Shown piece after piece: positions 9,592 to 22,330 of a DNA stretch of 64,000 nt (positions are counted from its first letter, which is position 1; every line of letters begins with the position of its first letter). Both the position numbers and the translations under genes were made by a program. The DNA is from Thinopyrum elongatum. Taxonomy: Eukaryota > Streptophyta > Magnoliopsida > Poales > Poaceae. The notes beneath the pieces are model-generated. The model was not told where the DNA came from and did no database searches. It was given only the letters and a program-made list of their open reading frames with translations. The stretch is from positions 207,490,477 through 207,554,476 of the forward strand of contig CM022301.1 of assembly GCA_011799875.1 (NCBI GenBank), written 5' to 3'.

Positions 9592-12500
9592 TGTGACGCC
9601 CCGGCTTAATCGTGCACTAATCATACACGCAAATGCACACGATCAAGCCTAAGGACTCACTTGAAGATAACACAACACAACTCTAAAACATAAATAAAGG
9701 CATACAAGCATTATATTACAAACCAGGGCCTCGAGGGCTCGAATACATAAGCTTGATGCCAAACAAGCATCAGTGGAAGCATTAGATATCTGAGTACAGA
9801 CATAAGACAGAGAGATAAGCCTTTAACAAGGCGGGACAAAACAAAAGTTACAATCGAAAGGCGCAGGCCTCCTGCCTGGGACCCTCCGATCCTACTCCTG
9901 GTCGTCGGCCAGCTCGTAGAAGTAACCACTCTCGAGGTGGTAGGAGCAATTGTTGGTGGGGGCAGCTGGCTCCGGGGCTCCGTCATCTGGTTGCATCAAA
10001 AGGAAAAAGGGGGAAAAGAGGAAGAAAAGCAACCGTGAGTACTCATCCGAAGTACTCAGCAAGCAAGGATCTACACTACATATGCAACATTATCAAAGAA
10101 AGGTTGTATATGTGGACTGGGCTGCAGAAATGCCAGAGTAGAGAGAAGGCCTAGTCCTATCGAAGACTAGCATCTTCAGCGGTCTTGCAGCAATAGAAGA
10201 GAGTAGATCAGTACAATATGTAATAGTGATTGTGTCAAGTAACAGTCTCGCCCAGAGATCCTTCGTCGACTCCCTGCGAGAAAGCAATCCTGGAGCCATA
10301 CTATCCATTAGCATCACAGGTATCCAGTTCTAGTTGTATCGATCGGGATACAACTCCGAGTGTCCTTTACCGTGGGACCGGCTATCGATAGATGTTTTCT
10401 TCCCTGCAGGGGTGCACCAACTTACCCACCACGCTCGCTTAACTCCGGCCGGACACACTTTTCTGGGTCATGCCCGGCCTCGGCCAAATGATACACCGTA
10501 ACCCTACCTACAGCTCAGCAGAGAGGTCCCCGTCGGTCTACCTCCTAAGCGCTCAGGGGTCTTGGGCCATCGCCCTGTGCCCTCCGGGTCGTTGCGCACA
10601 CGGTGAAGCCAGGCACCACCTCTGCCTGGATGGCGCTGGTCTGTCCGTGCCGCGATGCTGAACTAGACATCTGACAGAGCTTTCGGCTGATGCTACGATG
10701 CAGAGTGCCCATAACTGTTCCCACGTGATGGTTAGTGCTATCAGGCCTGCTCGGATCAAATATCCAAATCGTTAGTGGATTAGGGGCTTGCGGAAACGAG
10801 CAGAGACTCACGATCGATGTGACCCCGTCGCCCCGTCTCGAGGACTAAGAATGCCCGGCCACGCCTCGTAGTCATCTCTCGGGTAATCTCCAGGTTAACC
10901 CGTCTTCACATCACTCGTGGGTACCCCTCGGGGTCGACCCGCCTTTCCAAGTAACAGTTGTAAAACCCAAGTATCTTTGTGTCCATAACATCTGGGGAAT
11001 CCGAGGTATCACCCTCGTTGGATTCCTACTCGATGTAACTGTCAAGGTGAACTCGGAGGAATCACCCTCAATGGGTTCACGCCTGAGGTGTTGCACGACA
11101 GCGTCGTTATCGGGAGTGGTGAAAGAGGAATCACCCTCGATGACCACAACCGATGAACTAACCTACAAGGTTAACATCAGAAGTGCTGACGAGGTATCAC
11201 CCTCGGCACTCGATAGTAATCTAGTAGTGTCGCACAAATAAGGGGGTGATGTGCGGTGCCGGGGCCTGTCGTCGATCCCGTTGATCGGGTCTTCTGATAA
11301 TCCAGCGGGGTAGTTGGGTCAAAGTGGGGTCTCTGATGGGTCACTAACCAGCCTACACTAAGCAGTTTGGATATCAGGCAGGTATCAACAGTAGTTACAA
11401 AAACAGGCTATGCACCAGAATAGGAGCAATCAATTACAGTAGCAAAATCTAATGCAAGCATGAGAAAATAGAATGGGCGATATCGAGATGATCAAAGGGG
11501 GGGCTTGCCTAGTTGCTCGGCGGCAAAGGCAGGGTCGTCAGGGGTCGTCGATCTCCGGAGCTGCGTTGGTACCGGGCTCTATCGAGAGAGAAGAGGGGGA
11601 GGAAACAGATAAATATACAGCAAACATATGCAACGCAGAGCATGCTATGCTAGAGTGCAGTGCAGGGTTGCCTAAAGACATGTCTAAATCATTTTAGTTA
11701 TTTTAGGATTTAAGTTGGAATTGTTAATCGATATATATGCACTATTCACCTACCGAAAACAGGCTAAAAGTTGCGGGTTCACCTCCGTAGAAGGACCCGT
11801 CATGGAAACAGACGACATGATCAGATTCGTCTCGTCGTTCTGATCAACTTTCATGTATTAAGTTTTTCGATCCGAGCTACGGTTTAAATTCTATGAATTT
11901 TCAAAGATTAAATCATTTTCTGGAATTATTTAAATTAACAGAAGACAGTTATGACATCAGCATGATGACATGCCTGCGTCAGCAGTCAGCTGACCAGCTA
12001 ACTAGTCAAACTGACAGGTGGGCCCCACCTGTCAGTGACTCAGAGACTAACAATTTAGTTAAGCTAGTTAATCTACTGGTGGGGCCTACTATGAGTGACT
12101 AATTAGCTATCTAATTAATCAACATATTAATTAACCATTTTATTTGTTTAAAAATCAGTTAATTAGCGCGGGGCCCACATGTCAGTGGCCCACTCTGCAC
12201 AGTCAGTAGGGTTGACCCAGTCAACCCTGACTGGTGGACCCGCGGGGACCACGGGCAGTGTCACAGGGGCGGGCCCCGCTGGTGCCAGCTCAGCGGAGCT
12301 GCCGGAGCTGCTCCGGCGAGCCTCCCGCGGCGGCAACCTCGCCGGAGGGGCTCGGGATTCCGCTATGGTGGTCCAAAAGCGGCGCGGTTGGGCTCTTTCG
12401 AAAGCTGGTGGAGCCGCGCATCGAACTACGGCGTCGGCCCGTGCCGGGGAGCTCGGAAACGATGGCTACGACGAGCTCAGGCGGCGGCCGGAATCGGGGA

Positions 12501-13645
12501 TTAGCGCGTCGGGCGTTCCGGTCGGCTAGTGCGCTAACTAATACTAGGGAGGCACCAGAAGGTTACTCCAAACTCGCCGGAGTGCCTGTCTGGCCATGAC
12601 AAGGACTAACGGGACAGCGGCGAGCTTGACAGCGGAGTCGGAGCTCCGGCAGCGGCGCTGCGGCGTACGGCTTGCCACGGCGCGGAAACAGAGCAACGGA
12701 CGGGGAAAGAAGGGAGGATGCTCACCATGCGGGCTCACGGAGGCCCCTCGAGTGGACGGTCGAGCAGAGACGAGGCAAATTCGACGGTGATCGCCGGAGA
12801 TGCCGAATACAGGGATGACTCGATCCGCGAGCTCCGGTGCACCTCAGCTCTTGCCGTCGGTCGATGAGGAAGAGGCGGTCGGCGGCGCACCACCCACACA
12901 CATCCGTCGGGCTCGGGAACGCCGGTGGCATGGCAGTGCGGCAGCGCGTCGACGGAGGCGCTCGGCAGAGAGGGAATGGAGGAAACCGAGCAAGGGAGAG
13001 AGGGGAGAAGTGGTGCGGCGACCAGGGGGAGGGACGAGGGGTTGCTCTTATCCACCCGCTGTCGGTGGCGTCGCTGTGTCGCCATTTCGCCGGCGCTCGC
13101 GCGCGACCAAGGCGACGATGACACGGGGAGGGGAACAGGTGAGTTGGGCTGGGCCTCGCGGCCAGTGCCACGTAAGTCTTCGCCCCCCTTTTTCTTTTCT
13201 GTTTTCCCTTTTTATTTAAAACAGAGACAACAAAAGAATTTTGTGGGCCACCAGATCAATTTGGAAAAATATGGAAGTGAGCCATAATATTTCCTAGCAA
13301 TACTTGGCACTACCTCAAGAAGTTTGGGAGCAAAAGGAAAAGGTTAGGTATCTTTATAAATTGAAGAGGACAAATTAAATGCTGGTGGACCACTGTTTTA
13401 AAGCCCAGGGGCATTTTGAGAATTTTGTTGAGGTTGGTATCAACATGATAAATGCTTAGGAAAATATTTAGAATAAGATGAACATTTTTGTTTCCAACTT
13501 GAACAACTTTTATTTTTCACTTTGAATTTGAATTTGAATTGGAATTAGAAATGATATATGATTGTTGATGATCAAGCATAGTTAATCATGGTGACTTGGC
13601 ATGATCAGAGGGTGGTCACTGTGGTGTGAGGCTGGGGATGTTACA
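9592..13645 (-). mobile_element. 3' LTR of element B
   Basis: Plus-strand ends TGTGACGCC...GATGTTACA. In element sense it begins at 13645. It contains a four-hairpin array (10996-11210), a GAGTACT hairpin (10037-10057) and a GC-rich block (about 12180-13150). The nearest neighbour in the window is the right LTR, with a low level of substitutions judged by eye at one to two percent, so the insertion is recent relative to the decay of A. Confidence 0.9.
10996..11210. repeat. Array of four related hairpins in the left LTR of B
   Basis: Four stem-loops at 10996-11026, 11047-11080, 11116-11147 and 11182-11210. Each has the same tip, GAGG-[TA]ATCAC-CCTC (a 4-bp stem closing a 6-nt loop). Each has a different but self-complementary outer stem: GGAATCC/GGATTCC, GTGAAC/GTTCAC, GTGGT/ACCAC and AGTGC/GCACT. 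Stem sequences differ while pairing is kept. The right LTR holds the same array at 16821-17035. Confidence 0.85.
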
Positions 13646-13658
13646 AATCTCCTCCACT
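13646..13658 (-). other. Polypurine tract of element B
   Basis: The minus strand reads AGTGGAGGAGATT directly before the 3' LTR. Its position and purine bias are those of a second-strand primer. Confidence 0.75.
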
Positions 13659-15386
13659 ACAAGAAATCTCATCCCGAGATTTAAGTGGGGAAGAGAAGGG
13701 TAACTTCGGAAGAACTGACCTTGGTAAGGTCGAACACCTGGTGGTTAACTCAGGGGATGTGGCGGAAAATATCTCTCGTATTTGAATTTCAGGGAAATCA
13801 TCGAGAGGAATGTATGAAGGTACGATAAGAAGTATCAAGCGAATGGACATTCGACCGATACCTGAACGAAGTGTGAACAGGGGTTCAGGGTATCGGGAGT
13901 AGATCATCTCTCGAGGTGTGGCTCAGGATAACATACAAAGTCAAGGGCAAAGGAAGCTTCAGAATCAAGGATGTTACAGGAGTGTCAGGTTCCGATCCTG
14001 TGGAACTGTGATGAGGGTCGATCGAAAGTAGGGAGAACGGTGTCATCTTACCGATCACGACAACAAGGTATGTCAGAGGATAGTTTGTCAATTATGTCGG
14101 TGACAACATCGGTACCATGGGCATGAACACAAAGGTTCAAGGTCGACTCCCACTTCTTTAATGCATAACCTTTCATTCACTCCTCGTTTTCGAAGAGATT
14201 ATAGTGCGGAAGATTTATCTGGTGAAGCACCAGAAGAGTATGACTCGCATATCTTTCGAGTTCACACGGATTAGGGAAAGCATAAGTTCAACCCGTAGGG
14301 GTATCTTAGGAACATATACCACTAACTTCAGAAGTAAATAATCACAAGCTCGAAAGTAAGCAGAGGATACCATTTGCCAAAGGCATCATGTATCAGGGGA
14401 AGAACTCTCGAGTTTTTTTTTAATGCGATGGACACTATCGGATATGATCCAACAAGGATTTGGCGGTCCACAAGGGATCTGATGTGAGTATCGGTACTCA
14501 ACCAGAAGGAGAAGAATGCAAAGGCATCAGATTGTAAAAACAACTGAATAATTCGATGTTCAAGTTGAAGGGAGCTAGATGGACAATCAATTGCAACATG
14601 ATTGGCCGAGATCCAACTCATGTCCAAAATGACGTCTGAGCCGGTAGGACGAATTCTGGGAAAGAACCGATGATTGCGAGTATTCGCACATAGGTTGAAT
14701 CAATGAGGCCAAAATGACGGTGTCAAAGGATACTAATGAATATTGCCAGACATATGGAACTAACCATAATGCAGGCAAGCAAGACTTTCCAAAGCAATAG
14801 GTTGCAGTGGATTTTTGGAACAACAGATAGTATTATGAAGTATTTGCCAAAACACATGATCAACTGGGGATGAATGAATCCCCGGAAAGTGTGAGGAATT
14901 ATCTGCAGTGCAAAAGAAGCTACAAAGCAGTAGGCACTAAGGATTCTCGGAACAACGAAGAGTATTCCGGGGTATCTTGGAATAAAAAGGGCAACCGGAA
15001 AAGAAGGTACAAACGGCAAGGATGCATAGTTATCCACGGGGGTTTATCGATGGTAGGGAACTGCAAAAGCAGTGGGCACAAGGGTCTCGGGAAACATTGA
15101 GGAGTATCTTCAGAGTCTTCTGATGAAGCAGACGATCATTTGTGGTGTAGGAGCTCTCCGGGAGGAAGCGGTTACGAGAACCTAGTGTTAGAGTTAGTAA
15201 AATCTTTAACCCGAATAGAAGAGAGATCAGAGTCCCAGAGTATAGACGAGGAATAAAAGATCCTAATACCTTCCAATTGGCGACATGGGCCCGTAAGCCA
15301 CACAGCCATGTTAGTAAAACAGGTTTTTCAAAGACTAGACTCAACTTCGACCAAGGAGTTGGAAAGGGGGGGTCCTACAGGCAGTC
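13659..15386 (-). mobile_element. Non-coding interior of element B
   Basis: No reading frame here resembles gag, protease, RT or integrase on either strand. The roughly 200 nt next to the primer site (about 15190-15386) closely match the A leader at about 2470-2673. The middle holds degenerate repeats of about 125-140 bp spacing with a shared core like GCAGTGGGCAC..GG.TCTCGG (about 14793, 14925 and 15065). Confidence 0.8.
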
Positions 15387-15387
15387 G

Positions 15388-15399
15388 GCTCTGATACCA
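15388..15399 (-). other. Primer binding site of element B (tRNA-iMet type)
   Basis: The minus strand reads TGGTATCAGAGC, 3 nt from the LTR start at 15403. It fixes the right LTR as the 5' LTR. Confidence 0.9.
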
Positions 15400-16820
15400 A
15401 CCTGTGACACCCCCGGCTTAATCATGCACTAATCATACACGCAAATGCACATGATCAAGCCTAAGGACTCACTTGAAGATAACACAACACAACTCTAAAA
15501 CATAAATAAAGGCATACAAGCATTATATTACAAGCCAGGGCCTCGAGGGCTCGAATACATAAGCTTGATGCCAAACAAGCATCAGCGGAAGCGTTAGATA
15601 TCTGAGTACAGACATAAGACAGAGAGATAAGCCTTTAACAAGGCGGGACAAAACAAAAGCTACGATCGAAAGGCGCAGGTCTCCTGCCTGGGACCCTCCG
15701 ATCCTACTCCTGGTCGTCGGCCAGCTCGTAGAAGTAACCACTCTCGAGGTGGTAGGAGCAATCATCGGCGGGGGCAGCTGGCTTCAGGGCCCCATCGTCT
15801 GGTTGCATCAAAAGGAAAAAGGGGAAAAAGAGGAAGCAAAGCAACCGTGAGTACTCATCCGAAGTACTCAGCAAGCAAGAATCTACACTACATATGCAAC
15901 ATTATCAAAGAAAGGCTGTATATGTGGAATGGGCTACAGAAATGCCAGAGTAGAGAGAAGGCCTAGTCCTATCGAAGACTAGCATCTTCAGCGGTCTTGC
16001 AGCAATAGAAGAGAGTAGATCAGTACAATATGTAATAGTGATTGTGTCAAGTAACAGTCTCGCCCAGAGATCCTTCCTCGACTCCCTGCAAGAAAGCAAT
16101 CCCGGAGCCATACTATCCATTAGCATCACAGGTATCCAGTTCTAGTTGTATCGATCGGGATACAACTCCGAGTGTCCTTTACCGTGGGACCGGCTATCGA
16201 TAGATGTTTTCTTCCCTGCAGGGGTGCACCGACTTACCCACCACGCTCGCTTAACTCTGGCCGGACACACTTTTCTGGGTCATGCCCGACCTCGGACAAA
16301 CAATACACCATAACCCTACCTACAGCTCAGCAGAGAGGTCCCCGTCGGTCTACCTCCTAAGCGCTCAGGGGTCTTGGGCCATCGCCCTGTGCCCTCCGGG
16401 TCGTTGCGCACACGGTGAAGCCAGGCACCACCTCTGCCTGGATGGCGCCGGTCTGTCCGTGCCACGATGCTGAACTGGACGTCTGACAGAGCTTTCGGTT
16501 GATGCTACGATGCAGAGTGCCCATAACTGTTCCCACGTGAAGGTTAGTGCTATCAGGCCTGCTCGGATCAAATATCCAAATCGTTAGTGGATTAGGGGCT
16601 TGCGGAAACGAGCAGAGACTCACGATCGATGTGACCCCGTCGCCCCGTCTCGAGGACTTGTGGCAAGGGCTAAGAATGCCTGGCCACGCCTCGTAGTCAT
16701 CTCTCGGGTAACCTCCAGGTTAACCCGTCTTCACATCACTCGCGGGTACCCCTCGGGGTCGACCCGCCTTTCCAAGTAACAATTGTAAAACCCAAGTATC
16801 TTTGTGTCCATAACATCTGG

Positions 16821-17035
16821 GGAATCCGAGGTATCACCCTCGTTGGATTCCTACTCGATGTAACTGTCAAGGTGAACTCAGAGGAATCACCCTCAATGGG
16901 TTCACGCCTGAGGTGTTGCACGACAGCGTCGTTATCGGGAGTGGTGAAAGAGGAATCACCCTCGATGACCACAACCGATGAACTAACCTACAAGGTTAAC
17001 ATCAGAAGTGCTGACGAGGTATCACCCTCGGCACT
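16821..17035. repeat. Array of four related hairpins in the right (5') LTR of B
   Basis: Same order, outer stems and tips as at 10996-11210, at a constant offset of 5825. It lies upstream of nested element C and is intact. Confidence 0.85.
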
Positions 17036-17114
17036 CGATAGTAACCCAGTAGTGTCGCACAAATAAGGGGGTGATGTGCGGTGCCGGGGCCTGTCGTCGA
17101 TCCCGTTGATCGGG

Positions 17115-17119
17115 TCTTC
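17115..17119. repeat. Target site duplication of element C, left
   Basis: TCTTC before TGTTGGGGAACG; it recurs at 25574-25578. The empty site is seen intact in the other B LTR at about 11292. Confidence 0.9.
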
Positions 17120-18840
17120 TGTTGGGGAACGTAGTAGTAAATCAAAATTTTTCCTACGTATCACCAAGATCAATCTAGGAGAAGCTTGCAATGAGAGAGA
17201 GGGAGTGCATCTTCATACCCTTGAAGATCGCTAAGCGGAAGGGTTACAAGGAACGCGGATGATGGAGTCGTACTTGCGGCGATTCAAATCGCGGAAGATC
17301 CGATCTAGCGCCGAACGGACGGCGCCTCCGCGTTCAACACACGTATAGCCCGGGGATGTCTCCTCCTTCTTGATCTAGCAAGGGAAGAGGAGAAGTTGAG
17401 GAAGAGCTCCGGCAGCACGACGGCGTGGTGGTGGAGCTTGTGGTTCTTCGACAGGGCTTCGCCAAGCACCACAGAGGAGGAGGAAGTGTTGGAGAGGGGG
17501 AGGGCTGCGCCAGGGAAGAGGTGTTGCTTCCCTCCCACCCCCCTTCTATTTATAGGGTGAAGGGGAGAGGGGGCCGGCCCCCTTAGATCCCATCTAGGGG
17601 GGGGGGCGGCCAAGGGGGGGAACTTGCCCCCCAAGTTTGGTGGGAGGCGCCCCCACCCCCTAGGGTTTTCAACCCTAGGCGCCTTGGGCCCCTTGGGGGG
17701 GGGCGCACCAGCCCACCAGGGGCTGGTTCCCTCCCTTGCTCAGCCCACTTGGCCCACCGGGGCAGGTGGCCCCACCCGGTGGACCCCCGGACACCTTCCG
17801 GTGGTCCCGGTACAATACCGATAACCCCCGAAACCATTTCGGTGACTGAAACTGGACTTCCCATATATAATTCTTCACCTCCGGACCATTCCGGAACTCC
17901 TCGTGACGTCGAGGATCTCATCCGGGACTCCGAACAACCTTCGATAACCACATACAATTTCCCATAACAACTCTAGCGTCACCGAACCTTAAGTGTGTAG
18001 ACCCTACGGGTTCGGGAACCATGCAGACATGACCGAGACATCTCTCCGGCCAATAACCAACAGCGGGATCTGGATACCCATGTTGGCTCCCACATGTTCC
18101 ACGATGATCTCATCGGATGAACCACGATGTTGAGGATTCAATCAATCCCGTATGCAATTCCCTTTGTCCATCGGTATGTTACTTGCCCGAGATTCGATCG
18201 TCGGTATCCCCATACCTTGTTCAATCTCGTTACCGGCAAGTCTCTTTACTCATTCCGTAACGCATGATCCCGTGACTAACTCCTTAGTCACATTGAGCTC
18301 ATTACGATGATGCATTACCGAGTGGGCCCAGAGATACCTCTCCGTCATACGGAGTGACAAATCCCAGTCTCGATTCGTGCCAACCCAACAGACACTTTCG
18401 GAGATACCTGTAGTGCACCTTTATAGTCACCCAGTTACGTTGTGACGTTTGATACACCCAAAGCATTCCTACGGTATCCGGGAGTTGCACAATCTCATGG
18501 TCCAAGGAAATGATACTTGACATTAGAAAAGCTCTAGCAAACGAACTACACGATCTTGTGCTATGCTTAGGATTGGGTCTTGTCCATCACATCATTCTCC
18601 TAATGATGTGATCCCGTTATCAACGACATCCAATGTCCATGGTCAGGAAACCACAACCATCTATTGATCAACGAGCTAGTCAACTAGAGGCTCACTAGGG
18701 ACATGCTGTGGTCTATGTATTCACACATGTATTACGGTTTTCGGTTAATACAATTATAGCATGAACAATAGACAATTATCATGAACAAGGAAATATAATA
18801 ATAACCATTTTATTATTGCCTCTAGGGCATATTTCCAACA
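17120..18840 (-). mobile_element. 3' LTR of element C
   Basis: Flanked by the TSD on the left and the polypurine tract on the right. It carries the copia TATA box TATAAATA on the minus strand at 17547-17554. Confidence 0.92.
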
Positions 18841-19699
18841 GTCTCCCACTTGCACTAGAGTCAATAATCTAGTTCACATCACCATGTGATTTACATTGTT
18901 ATGAATATAACACCCAGTGAGTTCTGGGGTTCGATCATGCTTTGCATGTGAGAGAGGTCTTTAGTCAACGGGTCTGCGACATTCAGATCCGTGTGTACTT
19001 TGCAAATCTCTATGTCATACTATAGACACTGCTACCACACTCCACTTGGAGCTATTCCAAATGGCTGCTCCACTATACGTATCCGGATTGCTACTCAAAG
19101 TCATCCAGATTGGTGTTAAAGCTTGCATCGACGTAACTCTTTACGACGAACTCTTTATCACCTCCATAACCGAGAAATATTTCCTTAGTCCTCTAGTTAC
19201 TAAGGATAATCTTGACCGCTGTCCAGTGATCTATTCCTGGATCACTCTCGTACCCCTTGACAGACTCATGGCAAGGCACACACATGTGCGGTACACAGCA
19301 TGGCATATTATACAGAGCCTATGGATAATGCATAGGGGACGACCTTCGTCCTATCTCTTTGATCCACCGCGGTCGAGCTTTGAGTCTCACTCAACTCCAC
19401 ACCTTACAAATCAGGTAAGAACTCCTTCTTTGACTGATCAATTTTGAACTCTTTCAAAATCTTGTCTAGGTATGTACTCATTGAAAGTCTCATCAAGCAT
19501 CTTGATCTATCTCTATAGATCTTGATGCCCATCAATTAGGTAGCTTTATCCAGGTCTTCCTTTGAAAAACTCTTTTCAAACAACCATTTATGCTTTCCAG
19601 AAATTCTACATCATTTTCAATCAACAATATGTCATCCACATATACTCATCAGAAATTCTATAGTGCTCCCACTCACTTTCTTGTAAATACGAGTTTCTC

Positions 19700-20620
19700 A
19701 TAAACTTTGTACAAACTCAAAAACTTTGATCACCTCATCAAAGCGTATATTCCAACTCCGAGATGCTTGCTCCTGTCCATCGAAGGATTGCTGGAGCTTG
19801 CATACCTTTTAGCATCCTTAGGATCGACAAAACCTTCTGGTTGTATCACATACAACCTTTCCTCAAGGGAACGATGTTTTGAAATCCATCTGCCGGATTT
19901 CATAATCGAAAAATGCAGCAACTGCTAACATAATTCCAACAGACTTTAGCATCGCTACGGGTGAGAATGTCTCATCGTAGTCAACTCCTTGAACTTGTCA
20001 GAAACTTGTTTACGGCAAGTCGAGCTTTATAAATGGTAACATTTACCATCAGTGTCTGTCTTCTTCTTAAAGGTCCATTTGTACTCAACGACCTGCCATT
20101 CAACGGGCAAGTCTACCAAAGTCCATACTTGGTTTTCATACATGGATCCTTTCTCAGATTTCATGGCCTCTAACCATTTGTTGGAATCTGGGCCCATCAT
20201 CGCTTCTCCATAGTTTGTAGGTTCATTGTTGTCCAACAACATGACCTCCAAGACAGGGTTGCCGTACCACTCAGGAGCAGTACGCGTCTTTGTCGACCTA
20301 CAAAGTTCGATAGTAACTTGATCCGAAGCTTCATGATCATCACCATTAACTTCCTCTTCAACTGACATAGGCTCCACAGAAACATCTTTCTGTGCTGCGC
20401 TACTCTTTGGTTGAAACAAAGGTTAAACAACCTCATCAAGTTCTATCTTCCTCCCACTCAATTCTTTCAAGAGAAACCTTTTCTCGAGAAAGGACCCGTT
20501 TTTAGCAACAAATACTTTGCCCTCAGATCTGAGATAGAAGGCATACCCAAATGTTTCCTTAGGGTATTCTATGAAGATGCACATTTTTGCTTTGGGTTCG
20601 AGCTTATCAGACATAAGCGT
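19700..20620 (-). pseudogene. pol: Copia integrase/reverse transcriptase remnant of element C
   Basis: Minus-strand frames in order hold the integrase C-terminal region (20423-20614, CIFIEYPKETFGYAFY), then the linker to RT (20027-20419, KWLEAMKSEKGSMYENQVWTL then KWTFKKKTDTDGK). A later RT piece follows at 19730-19921 (YVIQPEGFVDP). Frameshifts and stops break all of them, and the YVDD region is not readable as one frame. Further decayed pol (RT/RNase H) appears to fill 18854-19700, and integrase 20620-21790. Confidence 0.8.
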
Positions 20621-21796
20621 CGTATTCCCAAACTCTGAGAAATGACAGCTTAGGTTTCTGCCAAACCATACGGTGTCATCTCAACGGAATTAGATGGTGC
20701 CCTATTTAAAGTGAATGTAGTTGTCTCTAATGCTTAACCCCAAAATGATAGTGGCAAATCGATAAGAGACATCATAGTACGCACCATATCCAATAGAGTA
20801 CGACTACGACGTTCGGACACACCATCACACTATGGTGTTCCAGGTGGCGTGAGTTGTGAAACAACTTTCACATTGTCTTAAGTTGTATACAAAACTTGTA
20901 ACTCAGATATTCACCTCCACGATCATATCGTAGACATTTTTATCTTCTTGTCACGATGATCTTAGACTTCACTCTGAATTTGTTTGAACTTTTCAAACGT
21001 TTTAGACTTGTGTTTCATTAAGTAAATATACTCATATCCACTCAAATCATCAGTGAAGGTAAGAAAAAACGATATCCACTGCATGCTACAACACTCATTG
21101 GACCGCATACATCAACATGTATTATCTCCAATAAGTTACTAGCCCGCTCCATCATACCGGAAACGGGGTCTCAGTCATCTTGCCTAAGAGGCATGGTACG
21201 CATGTCGCAACCGATTCGAAATCGAGTGAGTCCAAAGATCCATCAGCATGGAGTTTCTTCATGCGCTTTACACCAATATGACCTTTTAGCGGCTGTGCCA
21301 CAAGTATGTGGTACTATCATTATTAATTTTGCATCTTTTATGAACATGTGTATTACTACGATCGAGATTCAATAAACCATTCACATTGGGTGCATGACCA
21401 TTGAAGGTATTATTCATGTAAACAGAATAACCATTATTCTCTAACTTAAATGAATAACCGTATTGCAATAAACACGATCTAATCACGTTCATGCTCAACA
21501 CAAACACCAAATAACATTTATTTAGGTTCATCCCTAATCCCGAGAGAGTGTGCGATGGTGATCACATCAACCTTGGAAACACTTCCAACACACATCGTCA
21601 CCTCACCCTTAGCTAGCCTCCGTTTATTCCATAGCTTTTATTTTGAGTTACTAACATTTAGCAACCAAACCGGTATCCAATACCCAGGTGCTACTAGGAG
21701 TACTAGCAAGGTACACATCAATAACACGTATATCAAATATACTTCTGTCGACGTTGCCAGCTTTCTTATCTACCAAGTATCTAGGGTTGTTCCGCT

Positions 21797-22330
21797 TCAG
21801 CGACCGTTCTCCTCATAACAGAAGCACCTAGTCTCAGGTTTGGGTTCAACCTTGGGTTTCTTCACTGGAGCAGCAACTGACTTGCCATCCATGAAGTTTC
21901 CCTTCTTGCCCCTACCCTTTGTGAAACTAGTGGTTTTACTAACCATCAACACTGGATGCTCCTTCTTGATTTCTACCTTCGCGGTGTTAAACATCACGAA
22001 CAGCTCAGGGATCATCTTATCCATCCCTGGCATGTTATAGTTCATCACGAAGCTCTAGTAGCTAGGTGGCAGTGACTTGGAGAACTATATTAATCACTAT
22101 CTTATCTGGAAGATAAACTCCCACTCGATTCAAGTGATCGTAGTACCCAGACAATCTGAGCACATGCTCACTGATTGAGCTATTCTCCTTCATCTTGCTG
22201 GCAAAGAATCTTGTTGGAGGTCTCATGCCTCTCAACGCGGGCACGAGCCTGAAATCCCAATTTCAGCTCTTAGAACATCTCATATGTTCCGTGACGTTCA
22301 AAATGTTTTGGAGCCTCAATTCTAAGCCGT
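21797..22330 (-). pseudogene. gag: Copia gag remnant of element C
   Basis: Two broken minus-strand frames (22062-22244 and 21797-22048) carry Angela-type gag pieces. One has LSGYYDHLNRVGVYLPDK; the other has a run with MPGMDKMIPELFVMF followed by a Lys-rich linker and a partial CCHC start. Stops and frame changes separate them. They encode no complete capsid. Confidence 0.75.

Noticed and set aside
12179..13287. Several overlapping 100-150 codon frames on both strands in LTR B
   Set aside because: GC-rich LTR sequence gives long frames in many phases; the matching region at 26463-27564 has the same frames only because it is the other LTR.
19046..19447. 133-codon plus-strand frame inside element C
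   Set aside because: Antisense shadow of decayed RT/RNase H sequence.
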